Shown one piece after another: positions 5,874 through 13,127 of a stretch of 13,983 bases of DNA (position 1 is its first letter; each line of letters starts with the position of its first letter). This DNA is from Coriobacteriaceae bacterium (lineage in GTDB: Bacteria > Actinomycetota > Coriobacteriia > Anaerosomatales > SLCP01). The stretch spans positions 1-13,983 of the forward strand of contig PWVH01000139.1 of the NCBI GenBank assembly GCA_003563465.1, in the 5' to 3' direction. The notes under the pieces were generated by a model. That model was given only the letters and a program-made list of their open reading frames with translations, made no database searches and was not told the DNA's origin. The translations under genes were made by a program, and so were the position numbers.

Positions 5874-7940
5874 ATGTACTTGGGAGCGCCAACCACGGAT
5901 CAGGTCCGCAACATAGCACTTGTCGGTCATGGTGGATCTGGCAAGACATCTTTGGCTGAGGCGATGCTATACCTGACAGGTGTCACACACCGTCTCGGCA
6001 GTGTAGACGAAGAGCACTCGACACTCGATAACGATCCGGAGGAAATCCGGCGTAAGAACTCGATCAACCTGGCTCTGGCTCCCGTCAACCACAAGGGCGT
6101 CAAGGTCAACGTCATCGACACTCCAGGCTACGCGGATTTCTTAGGCGACGCTATAGCAGGAATGACTGCAGCCGAGATGGCTCTCTTCGTCGTAGACGCC
6201 GTTTCCGGACCCCAGGTTCAGACAGAGCGTCTTTGGAAGATTGCACAAGAAATGGGCATCGCCCGGGCACTGCTCATCAATCGCCTAGATAAGGAGCATG
6301 CGAACTTCGATGCTGCGATGAGCGCGCTCGAGGAACGTTTCGGTCATCGCGTCGGTGCTGTGCAGATCCCCGTTGGCGCCGAAGCCGACTTCAAAGGGGT
6401 CATCGACGTCATCCGCATGAAAGCCTACTACCACACTGACGGTGAAGAAGAGGTCAAGGAGATACCGGACGAATTCAAGGAAGCTGCAGAGGCGGACCGC
6501 GACAAGCTAACCGAACTCGTTGCCGAAGCAGACGACGCCCTGATGGAGAAGTACCTTCTCGAGGGCGAGCCGCTTACTCAAGATGAGCTGGAGACTCTCT
6601 TGGACAAGGCGATATCGCAGGGTATCTTCATCCCGGTCTTCGTCGCCTCAGCAGTACTGCTCCAAGGCGTCGAGGATCTTCTCGACGAGATAGTCTCCTT
6701 CTTCCCGCCGCCCACAGCACACAAGCCCATCCCCGCTGCCGATGGCGGTGCATACGAGATCACCACTGACGGGCCGACTGCCGCTTTCGTGTTCAAGACG
6801 GTCTCCGACCCCTACATCGGACGACTGAACTACGTCAAGGTGGTCTCCGGCACCCTGGAACCTGGCATGGAGCTCGTCAACTCTCGTACAGGCAAGAAAG
6901 AGCGGATCGGTCACGTCTACCAAGTCGTGGGGAAGGACGCGACCGATATCAAGACGGTGCCCGCAGGCGACATAGCAGTGTTGCCCAAGCTATCCGACAC
7001 AGTGACGGGCGACACGCTCTCGGCCGACCCCTCGATCGTCTTCGCGCCACTTCCGTTACCCGAACCGCTCTACCCCGTCGCTATCCAAGCCCGGACGAAA
7101 GCCGATGAAGACAAGCTCGGAACCGCACTCAACCGACTGGTCGACGAGGAACCGACGCTGCATCTCAATCGAAACGAGGAGACGCGCCAGACTGTCGTCT
7201 CGGGACTAGGCGATGTCCAGATAGACATAGCACTCGCACGCTTGCGAGACCGCTACAACGTGGAAGCCGAAACACTAGATCTCCGAATCCCCTATCGCGA
7301 GACCATCCGCAAGACTGCGTCAGCCCAGGGCCGTCACAAGAAGCAGACAGGCGGCTCGGGTCAGTTCGGTGACTGCTCGCTTCGTCTCGAACCGAATCCC
7401 GGCAAGGGTTACGAGTTCATCGATGAAATCGTAGGTGGTCGAATACCTCGTCAATTCATTCCGGCAGTCGACAAGGGTATCCAGGAGACGATGGCTCAAG
7501 GTGTTATCGCCGGCTATCCCGTCGTGGATGTCAAAGTCGCGGTCTACGACGGAAGCTACCACTCGGTCGACAGTTCTGAGATAGCCTTCAAGAACGCTGC
7601 TCGCATCGCTTTTCGTGCAGCAGCCGAGAAGGCCAATCCCGTGCTCCTCGAGCCCATCGCCACCCTCGAAATCGAAGTCCCCGACGAGTATGCCGGTGCG
7701 GTGATGGGCGATATCAGCTCGATACGGGGCCGAATTCTAGGCATGGACTCACCGGAGGCAGGTGTGCAGCAGATCACTGCGAAGGTTCCCTATGCAGAGG
7801 TAATACACTACTCTCCGCATCTGCGCTCGATCACCAGCGGCACCGGAACCTATTCCATCCAGGTAGACGAGTATGCCGAGGTGCCACACGATTTGGCCAA
7901 GAGAGTCATCGAGCAGGCACAAGCCGAAAAGGAGCAGTAG
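5874..7940 (+). CDS. fusA: Elongation factor G paralogue (EF-G2-type translational GTPase)
   Basis: A 688-residue, five-domain EF-G family GTPase acting on the ribosome. G1 is GHGGSGKTS (18-26) rather than the AHIDAGKTT of housekeeping EF-G. G3 is DTPGYADF (82-89), so the catalytic histidine position of DTPGHVDF is tyrosine (Y86). G4 is NRLDKE (136-141) instead of NKMD. Domain IV is present (GGSGQFGDCSL, then DGSYHSVDSSEIAFK), as is domain V. These deviations and the absence of rpsL, rpsG or tuf nearby mark it as a paralogue rather than the main EF-G. The open frame extends to 5706, but the family starts near IRNIALVGH. AAGGAGG at 5865-5871 is only 2-3 bases before the ATG at 5874 but 8 before an in-frame TTG at 5880, so the TTG may be the true start (two residues shorter). 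It ends 4 bp from the opposing tRNA gene. Confidence 0.92.
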   Translation: MYLGAPTTDQVRNIALVGHGGSGKTSLAEAMLYLTGVTHRLGSVDEEHSTLDNDPEEIRRKNSINLALAPVNHKGVKVNVIDTPGYADFLGDAIAGMTAAEMALFVVDAVSGPQVQTERLWKIAQEMGIARALLINRLDKEHANFDAAMSALEERFGHRVGAVQIPVGAEADFKGVIDVIRMKAYYHTDGEEEVKEIPDEFKEAAEADRDKLTELVAEADDALMEKYLLEGEPLTQDELETLLDKAISQGIFIPVFVASAVLLQGVEDLLDEIVSFFPPPTAHKPIPAADGGAYEITTDGPTAAFVFKTVSDPYIGRLNYVKVVSGTLEPGMELVNSRTGKKERIGHVYQVVGKDATDIKTVPAGDIAVLPKLSDTVTGDTLSADPSIVFAPLPLPEPLYPVAIQARTKADEDKLGTALNRLVDEEPTLHLNRNEETRQTVVSGLGDVQIDIALARLRDRYNVEAETLDLRIPYRETIRKTASAQGRHKKQTGGSGQFGDCSLRLEPNPGKGYEFIDEIVGGRIPRQFIPAVDKGIQETMAQGVIAGYPVVDVKVAVYDGSYHSVDSSEIAFKNAARIAFRAAAEKANPVLLEPIATLEIEVPDEYAGAVMGDISSIRGRILGMDSPEAGVQQITAKVPYAEVIHYSPHLRSITSGTGTYSIQVDEYAEVPHDLAKRVIEQAQAEKEQ

Positions 7941-7944
7941 GCTA

Positions 7945-8020
7945 TGGCGCCCTCGACAGGATTCGAACCTGTGGCCTTCTGCTCCGGAGGCAGACGCTCT
8001 ATCCACTGAGCTACGAGGGC
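7945..8020 (-). tRNA. tRNA-Arg (anticodon CCG)
   Basis: The minus strand folds as a full cloverleaf of 76 bases. The acceptor stem is GCCCTCG/CGAGGGC, the D arm GCTC..GAGC, and the anticodon stem TCTGC/GCAGA with loop CTCCGGA giving anticodon CCG (minus strand of 7985-7987), which reads CGG. The T arm carries TTCGAATC. The discriminator base is G and the CCA end is encoded (7947-7945). It lies tail to tail with the EF-G paralogue, only four bases from that gene's stop. Confidence 0.97.
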
Positions 8021-8045
8021 GGCGTGCAGAGGTCAGGCGCACCGC

Positions 8046-8074
8046 ACTCTATCACAGAGCAGAGACCGTCACCA
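8046..8074 (-). promoter_or_regulatory. Probable promoter of the tRNA-Arg gene
   Basis: On the minus strand TGGTGA (8074-8069), 17 bases of spacer, then TGATAGAGT containing a TAGAGT -10 box (8051-8046) with the extended TGn element. Transcription would start about 19 bases before the mature tRNA 5' end at 8020. Match to sigma-70 consensus is moderate. Confidence 0.42.
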
Positions 8075-8121
8075 GGGTGCCCGGAGGGGGCAACTGGCAC
8101 ACGAGCAGTTGGAGGCGTTCG

Positions 8122-9024
8122 ATGCTCGGCAAGGCTCTAGTCATAGTCAATCCTGCCGCAAGACACGGTGTGACGGGCACGCTCGTGCCCTTGGTCGAGG
8201 GCTTGCTTCAGGGGCACGCCGATTACCAGCTCGTCGTCACAGAATATGCTGGGCACGCCACCGAGATCGCACGAGAAGCAGAGGAATTCGATACTGTCGT
8301 TGCCGTCGGAGGAGACGGAACCGTTCATGAAGTCCTGAACGGTATCATGGCGATATCCGACGCGCGGCGACCTGCTATCGCCCTACTCCCGACCGGGTCC
8401 GGCAACGATTACCGACGTACCCTCGGCCTATCCAACAATCTCTCTACAGCCGCCCGACAGATAATCGGCGGTAGACGCAAGCGCATGGACCTGGGGGTTG
8501 TCAACGAAACCTACTTTGCGAACTCGGTGGCCATAGGATTGGACGCACGTGTGACCGCTAAAGCAGTGGAACTCAAGACGACCACAGGGTGGTCAGGCAT
8601 CATGCTTTATATGCGTGCGCTCTTGATCATCCTTTTCCAGTAGTTCTACTCTCATCCGATGAGACTCTCGTTCAACGGAGGCGGCGCAAGCAAGCGCGAC
8701 TTGCTCCTTGTGGCCGTCACCAACGGACCTACATATGGTGGGGGTTTCAAGATTACACCAGGTGCGATGGGCGACGATGGCGAACTCGACGTCTGCATCA
8801 TCGAGCGAGTCAGTCTTGCAGGGGCTTTATGGAGACTTCCCTTCGTAGTGTGCGGACGCCACTCCTGGATGGCACCGGTCACTCTCGAGCGGCATCGCTC
8901 GGTACTCGTTGAGTCCGACACGCCGATCGAAGGTCAGATCGACGGCGAAGTCACCCTGGCTACCGTCTATGCCATCTCGATCATCCCCCATGGAATCGAA
9001 GTCATTGTCCCGGGGAGGTCGTAG
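8122..9024 (+). pseudogene. Diacylglycerol-kinase-type (YegS/DgkB family) lipid kinase interrupted by an in-frame amber codon
   Basis: The frame starts at ATG 8122 with GGAGG six bases upstream and encodes the catalytic domain of a lipid kinase: LVIVNPAA (6-13), GGDGTVHEVLNG (63-74) and LPTGSGNDYRR (89-99). At codon 174 (TAG, 8641-8643) it stops after LLIILFQ. The same frame continues without shift (FYSHPMRLSFNGG, then VTNGPTYGGGFKITPGA and DDGELDV) to a stop at 9022-9024, including the IDGE near residue 276 where DgkB-type kinases place a catalytic glutamate. The joined length, about 300 codons, is exactly that of the family, and the second half shows no decay. A truncated protein would lack part of the second domain and the IDGE motif. 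ATG 8659 after the stop has no ribosome site. A recent nonsense mutation, a sequence error or readthrough are all possible. The downstream plsY-like gene suggests membrane-lipid metabolism. Confidence 0.85.
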
Positions 9025-9028
9025 ACCG

Positions 9029-9784
9029 TTGCGCATGTCGCTATTCGAACTTGTCGAGCAAGTCGGACTCGACCGGCTGCCTTCTCTCTTGTGGCCGATC
9101 GCGCTGATGTTTTTGGCGGCCTATCTCATAGGCTCGATACCCTTCGCATATATCATCGTCCGCGCTGTTGCAGGAGAAGACATCACCGAACACGGCACAG
9201 GCAACGTCGGAGCCATGAACGTCCGGCGTACCACCGGATCCTGGATGTGGTTCACCATTGCGATGGTAGCCGACGCATCCAAGGGCTTTCTGCCGACCCT
9301 TGCAGCGGGAACTCTGCCGCTCATGTTCATAGACCCCACGCTCACCGCAGGTGGAGCACTCTGGAGCACGCGCGCAGCGCCTATCGTTGCCGCTTCTGCT
9401 CTTGGCCCGCAGGCTGTGGTGCTGGGTGCCGTAGTAGGCCACAACTACTCAATCTGGCTCACGCTTGCCAAGAGACGGCTACTCGGGGGGAAAGGGCTTG
9501 CGACGGGAGGAGGGGCGCTTCTCGCATACGACTGGCGGTACTTTCTCCTTGTCCTCGTGGTCGGCCTCGCCGTCATAGCTCTGACTCGCTATATGATGGC
9601 CGGTCAGGTCGCCGCCACGCTCGCTCTTCCGATATACGCCATCGCCACCCGGGCGCCTGATCTGCTCTTCGTCATCTGTCTCGGCGCGCTCGTCTACTTG
9701 CGCCACCATCGTCGCTTCGTCGGTCTCCTCAAGGGAGAGGAACCTCGGCTCTACGTCGAAGACCGTATGGGTCCCAGGGGCTGA
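9029..9784 (+). CDS. plsY: PlsY-type acyl-phosphate:glycerol-3-phosphate acyltransferase
   Basis: PlsY acylates glycerol-3-phosphate at sn-1 using acyl-phosphate, the first membrane step of phospholipid synthesis. The 251-residue polytopic protein carries the family blocks GSIPFAY (35-41), GTGNVGAMNVRRTTG (56-70; commonest form GSGNIGATNVLR), GHNYSIWL...LLGGKGLATGGG (138-162) and the C-terminal HHRRFVGLLKGEEPRL (226-241). It is longer than the common form of about 200 residues, with an amphipathic N-terminus (up to about 20) and extra residues between the first membrane segments. TTG 9029 is nine bases after GGAGGT. ATG 9035 gives a protein two residues shorter but is 15 bases from that site, so I prefer the TTG. 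It begins four bases after the lipid kinase stop, and its ribosome site lies inside that gene, so translation is probably coupled. Confidence 0.88.
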   Translation: MRMSLFELVEQVGLDRLPSLLWPIALMFLAAYLIGSIPFAYIIVRAVAGEDITEHGTGNVGAMNVRRTTGSWMWFTIAMVADASKGFLPTLAAGTLPLMFIDPTLTAGGALWSTRAAPIVAASALGPQAVVLGAVVGHNYSIWLTLAKRRLLGGKGLATGGGALLAYDWRYFLLVLVVGLAVIALTRYMMAGQVAATLALPIYAIATRAPDLLFVICLGALVYLRHHRRFVGLLKGEEPRLYVEDRMGPRG

Positions 9785-9800
9785 ACATGCTCTGAAGAAC

Positions 9801-9830
9801 GTGAGGGCCGGCTCTAAGACCGACCCTCAC
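9801..9830. terminator. Bidirectional terminator hairpin between plsY and ferredoxin
   Basis: GTGAGGG at 9801-9807 pairs with CCCTCAC at 9824-9830. An inner CGG/CCG extension and an eight-base loop complete the hairpin. It lies between converging genes, 17 bases after the plsY stop and 22 bases from the ferredoxin stop. On the minus strand it is followed by GTTCTTC, a weak T-rich tail; the plus-strand tail is poor. Confidence 0.65.
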
Positions 9831-9851
9831 GAGCCACATTACTTGCTCAAC

Positions 9852-10025
9852 CTACATCGAGATCGCTTCGGTTGGGCATTCATCAACGCAGATGCCACAT
9901 TCGGTGCAATCATCCGGTCGTGTCAAGACGGCAACGTCTTCAAGGTCGTAGCAGCTCTGCGGACATTCGTCCACACAGATGCCGCAGGCCGTGCACAGGT
10001 TCGAATCGACAACGGGTAGGGCCAT
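9852..10025 (-). CDS. Small 2[4Fe-4S] bacterial-type ferredoxin
   Basis: A 57-residue low-potential electron carrier with two CxxCxxCxxxCP clusters: C11/14/17/21 and C40/43/46/50, in an internally duplicated CGICVDECP pattern. C25 is an extra cysteine. The first cluster is followed by QSCYDLED and the second by TEAISM, as in clostridial-type ferredoxins. The open frame extends upstream to 10109, but ATG 10025 has AAAGGA about six bases before it and gives the compact family length. It follows the BshC-like gene by 77 bp on the same strand and could be the last cistron of that run or have its own promoter. A ferredoxin of this kind is the expected partner of the Rnf complex encoded elsewhere in the window, although that pairing is inference. 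Confidence 0.93.
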   Translation of the reverse strand: MALPVVDSNLCTACGICVDECPQSCYDLEDVAVLTRPDDCTECGICVDECPTEAISM

Positions 10026-10102
10026 GGCCGTTCCTTTCTCTGAAACTGATTGTGGACCCGAAAGGGTGGCGAACATGATATCACGCATACTGTGTTCCAG
10101 AT

Positions 10103-11674
10103 TCACCACACCTTGTCGGCGACTTCAGCGGGACTCCAGAAGCAGAACGGGTACGTGCGATCGGTCAATACCTCGCTTTCGGCACGTTTTGACTCTAGCA
10201 GCTCCTTCCGCTCCACAAGCTCTCCTGCAAGCGGTTCCAGAATCTCGGAAAGCTGGACGTTCACCGAGCGTATTCTTTCACCCAGAGCCTTCTTGTCTGC
10301 CTCCGGCGCTTCCATGGCTTCGATCAGCCTTCGTTTCTCCTCGGCCAAAGACAATGCCCTCCGACGCTCTGACGAAGAGTCGAACTCCACCTCTCCGAGC
10401 GCCTCGTCGGGATTGTGCTTCAACCGGCGCAGCCGTCGATCGATCGATGCTAGCTCCTCGTCGTTGACAACCTGAGCGCCTAACGGGAGATGCATCGTAA
10501 GGGTAGCCACAACGAAGGGCGGCAGGCTCACCCCCCACCATCTCTCGACTATCGCATCCGTCACATCTTCGTATCGCTCTCCGCCCACGCCATGAATGAA
10601 CAGGTCGGCAAGGAAAGTGCGTGCGAAGAGCGTGAGTGTCAGGGCACGAGGAGCAAGGACTACGCTTGTGTTCATGAGCGCAGCGGTTGCTTCTTCTGGT
10701 CGTGTACACGACAAGACGACGGACCCGTCCGAACCCAGCAGTTCCAAGCCCTCGGTCACCGGCTTCACGCGAGCGGGACTCCTGTTTTTCCCATCCAACA
10801 ACCAGAACGGCACCTCGACTGAATCCCCAGAGGTATCCAGGTCTGGAAAGGGATGTGCCGCCGAGCGCTTTCCGCGTGCACGCCGATGTTCTGCTAGCTC
10901 TTCATTATGGATACGTGCGAACCGCTCAGCATTCAGAAGGATATCCGACGCGAACCGTATGAACGGCTCCGTTTTCGCGGCCACAGTCACGGGCAGTTCG
11001 AGATAGTCGGTCAACTCTCCTTCGAAACGTCTTCGTGCTCCAGTGAGTAGTTCGGCAAGGTTCGAACCTATCGACGCAGCTTCGCGCAACGAGTCGCAGA
11101 ACCTAGCGAAATGCTTCCCTACCGAAGGAGCCGGCAGCAAGGCGAGTGCCCGTGAGGTCGCTTCGCAAAAAGCCTCGATATCAGTTGCCGAGGGTACCTC
11201 AGCACAAGCGAAGCAAGTGTCCGCCAAGCCGACTGAGAGGTCTTGGCGGCAGCGCCTGACTTCCGGACCCAGACATGGGAAGGTAACGCCGATCGAATCG
11301 AACGTGTCAGTGTCGACGACCAGATCCAACCCTGTCGCACCGATCTCGTTACAAAGACGCTGAAGGAGGAACTGCTTGGCCCATGCGCCGGTGTGGTAGA
11401 GGTCAGGCTGATGACCCGTTACAGCTACTCGATCCGGCTCTTCCGGTGCTTTCTTCGCATGCAAGCCGAGGCGTGCGTTCGTTGCCGCCGCCTCGGCGAT
11501 CAGTATGCGGCGCACAGTCCTTCGCAGACTGCGTATGGGCATGCCCCCGACCTCGAAATCCCACGAATCGCAGATACCAGCATTCGCACTCGCTATTCCA
11601 GGCCATTCTTCGAAGGGCGGTCGTAACAAGACCTCTCCGTGACCGGTTGGAACCCGGGAACGAGACTTCACCAT
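10103..11674 (-). CDS. bshC: Divergent BshC-like protein (putative cysteine-adding enzyme of a bacillithiol-type pathway)
   Basis: BshC is proposed to add cysteine to glucosaminyl-malate in the last step of bacillithiol synthesis. This 523-residue protein has the BshC layout but weak identity. An N-terminal region is followed by AVTGHQPDLYHTGAWAK (84-100), aligned by me with the family VxGQQxGLxxGPLYTxxK. DTDTFDS (121-127) stands where BshC has a SEDHDF-like motif. VLAPRALTLTLFARTFLADL (339-358) then FIHGVGGERYEDV is the counterpart of the RPLMQEFLLPTLAFIGGPGE block. A long charged coiled coil (about 405-505) follows, and then a short end, YPFCFWSPAEVADKVW, unlike the usual BshC C-terminus. 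The ATG start has GAGG ten bases upstream and lies 14 bp after the BshB1-like stop. This adjacency is the strongest support. It could also be a separate family that shares only the fold. Confidence 0.62.
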   Translation of the reverse strand: MVKSRSRVPTGHGEVLLRPPFEEWPGIASANAGICDSWDFEVGGMPIRSLRRTVRRILIAEAAATNARLGLHAKKAPEEPDRVAVTGHQPDLYHTGAWAKQFLLQRLCNEIGATGLDLVVDTDTFDSIGVTFPCLGPEVRRCRQDLSVGLADTCFACAEVPSATDIEAFCEATSRALALLPAPSVGKHFARFCDSLREAASIGSNLAELLTGARRRFEGELTDYLELPVTVAAKTEPFIRFASDILLNAERFARIHNEELAEHRRARGKRSAAHPFPDLDTSGDSVEVPFWLLDGKNRSPARVKPVTEGLELLGSDGSVVLSCTRPEEATAALMNTSVVLAPRALTLTLFARTFLADLFIHGVGGERYEDVTDAIVERWWGVSLPPFVVATLTMHLPLGAQVVNDEELASIDRRLRRLKHNPDEALGEVEFDSSSERRRALSLAEEKRRLIEAMEAPEADKKALGERIRSVNVQLSEILEPLAGELVERKELLESKRAESEVLTDRTYPFCFWSPAEVADKVW

Positions 11675-11688
11675 CCGACACCGGCCTC

Positions 11689-12372
11689 TCAGACAAGCGA
11701 GCCTACTGAACGGATTCCAAGCGTCTCCTCGGCGAAGAACGGCTCACCCGCCCCAGTGCCGATTAGGTCGCCCCAACTTCGCGCAAGCGTATCTATCCTC
11801 TCGATGAAATCCTCGTTAGCCGGATTCGAGACGAACTGCGAGCGGTATGCCGACAATGCCGCAATCTTGTCATGAAGATCCTCGGTGGCATCGACCACGA
11901 ACGACGGCTCGTGCACCGTACGGAGGTGGATGGCCATGTAGTGATATAGCCGCGCCGGGTAGTGAGGCTCTCCGGCCATCTCGGTCTTGGTGAATTTCGC
12001 CCAGAAGCGCGCTGCTCTTACAATCGTCGACGCGGACACGTGATCGGGATGGGCGTCGGTCGGATACGGTCCGAACACGATTCTGGGCCTCAGCCTCCTG
12101 AACGCCTCGGCAAGTAAGCTTCGCGCTTCAACGGTGTCGAACAGCGAACGATTCGGCAGGGTCAGCGTGGCACGTTCCGCCACACCGAGAATGCGTGCCG
12201 CCTCTGCCGCCTCGACCAGTCGCATCTCGTGGGACCCTGCAGGTGTGGGCTCTCCGTCGGTCAGATCTACTATCGCCACTGTCAGCCCCTGCCGAACCAT
12301 ACCGGCTATCGTAGCGCCCATCCCTATCTCAACGTCATCCGGGTGAGCCCCGACGCATACGACGTCAACCAT
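11689..12372 (-). CDS. bshB1: BshB1-type LmbE-family N-acetylglucosaminyl deacetylase
   Basis: A zinc-dependent deacetylase of the LmbE/PIG-L family. BshB1 removes the acetyl group from GlcNAc-malate in bacillithiol synthesis. The 227-residue product has the metal and catalytic motif GAHPDDVEIGMG (8-19; D12 is the likely general base), the second metal motif AHPDHVSAS (107-115), LTLPNRSLFDT (70-80), PSFVVDATE (156-164), AYRSQF (175-180) and AGEPFFAEET (208-217), all placed as in BshB1 rather than in MshB, which is longer. The frame is open to a GTG at 12390 that overlaps the glycosyltransferase stop, but I choose ATG 12372. It gives the standard start MVDVVCVGAHPDD, and GAGG/AAGGGA precede it, while the GTG has no good ribosome site. 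It lies 14-15 bp after the glycosyltransferase and 14 bp before the BshC-like gene. Activity on a related GlcN-conjugate is equally possible. Confidence 0.86.
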   Translation of the reverse strand: MVDVVCVGAHPDDVEIGMGATIAGMVRQGLTVAIVDLTDGEPTPAGSHEMRLVEAAEAARILGVAERATLTLPNRSLFDTVEARSLLAEAFRRLRPRIVFGPYPTDAHPDHVSASTIVRAARFWAKFTKTEMAGEPHYPARLYHYMAIHLRTVHEPSFVVDATEDLHDKIAALSAYRSQFVSNPANEDFIERIDTLARSWGDLIGTGAGEPFFAEETLGIRSVGSLV

Positions 12373-12386
12373 GGTCCTCGTTCCCT

Positions 12387-13100
12387 TCACTCTCGATTAG
12401 CAGTGCTATGCCACAAGGCCTTGTCCCACACCCGCATGTAGTAAGCGAACCGACGTTCCGGGTCATCGAGTTCGCCGCCGAAGAACCGCTGGTGATCGCA
12501 GTAGATTCGCTCCACGGCCATCTCTCGCACTGATAGCCCTGCCTTGTACGCCTTCGCCCACATCTCGACGGGCATAGCATATCCAGGTTCTGTCAGATCT
12601 ATCGAATCAATCGCGGAAGCCCGATAGGCTTTGAACCCGCAGAATGCATCCGTCAGCTGCCATCCAGTCACCGCGTTTATTACCCTGGTAACCCGAGCAT
12701 TGATCTCCCTGCGCTCTTCGGGAGCAACGACTCCGACACTTGCGCTATCGGGCAGGTACCGGCTCCCCGAAACTATGTCCCAACCTTCGTCGAGTGCAGC
12801 AAGGAACTGCGGGATGTGAGCTGGCTCATGCTGTCCATCGCAATCCATCGTGACCACGCGCTTCGCGCCCCTCGCACGCGCTACAGAGAATCCCTCCTCT
12901 AATGCCCTGCCGTATCCGAGATTGACCGGATGAGTAATCACGCTGACGTCACCGCGTTCGGAGAGCACCCGAACGGTATCGTCGGTCGAACCGTCGTCCA
13001 CGACAAGAACGTCATCCGCGAAGTAGACGCGTACGGCATCGAGAACGTGCCCGACAGTACCACCCTCGTTGTAGACTGGGAGTAGCACAACATCAGACAC
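12387..13100 (-). CDS. Family 2 glycosyltransferase (dolichyl-phosphate mannose synthase-like)
   Basis: A soluble 237-residue GT-A fold enzyme with VVLLPVYNEGGTV (4-16), the nucleotide-binding VVDDGSTDDTV (33-43), NLGYGRALEEGF (60-71), the metal-binding DCDGQHEP (86-93), VSGSRYL (110-116) and TDAFCGFKAYR (150-160). There is no C-terminal membrane domain. DPM1-like GT2 enzymes usually transfer mannose or glucose to polyprenyl phosphate. Here the gene directly precedes the BshB1/BshC-like pair with almost no gap, so it may supply or modify their glycoside. The known bacillithiol enzyme BshA is a GT4, so this would not be a simple orthologue. The GTG start has AAGGA seven bases upstream, 27 bp after the osmC-like stop. 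The sugar and acceptor cannot be read from the sequence. Confidence 0.9.
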   Translation of the reverse strand: MSDVVLLPVYNEGGTVGHVLDAVRVYFADDVLVVDDGSTDDTVRVLSERGDVSVITHPVNLGYGRALEEGFSVARARGAKRVVTMDCDGQHEPAHIPQFLAALDEGWDIVSGSRYLPDSASVGVVAPEERREINARVTRVINAVTGWQLTDAFCGFKAYRASAIDSIDLTEPGYAMPVEMWAKAYKAGLSVREMAVERIYCDHQRFFGGELDDPERRFAYYMRVWDKALWHSTANRE

Positions 13101-13127
13101 GACTGCGTCCTTCCAGTGAGCCTGCGG

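Noticed and set aside
7873..8121. Upstream extension of the lipid kinase frame through the tRNA gene
   Set aside because: The extension crosses the tRNA complement and the end of the EF-G gene. The ribosome site and homology both begin at 8122.
8641..8643. Pyrrolysine or other amber recoding
   Set aside because: TAG is used as an ordinary stop by several neighbouring genes, and no pyl genes or readthrough element can be seen in the window. It is kept only as a remote explanation for the lipid kinase stop.
9091..9660. Plus-strand open frame of 189 codons inside plsY in another frame
   Set aside because: It is very rich in Arg, His and Cys, overlaps a clear PlsY reading frame and has no family match.
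10026..10109. Longer ferredoxin start at 10109
   Set aside because: It would overlap the end of the BshC-like gene and add 28 residues foreign to small ferredoxins, while the ATG at 10025 has a good ribosome site.
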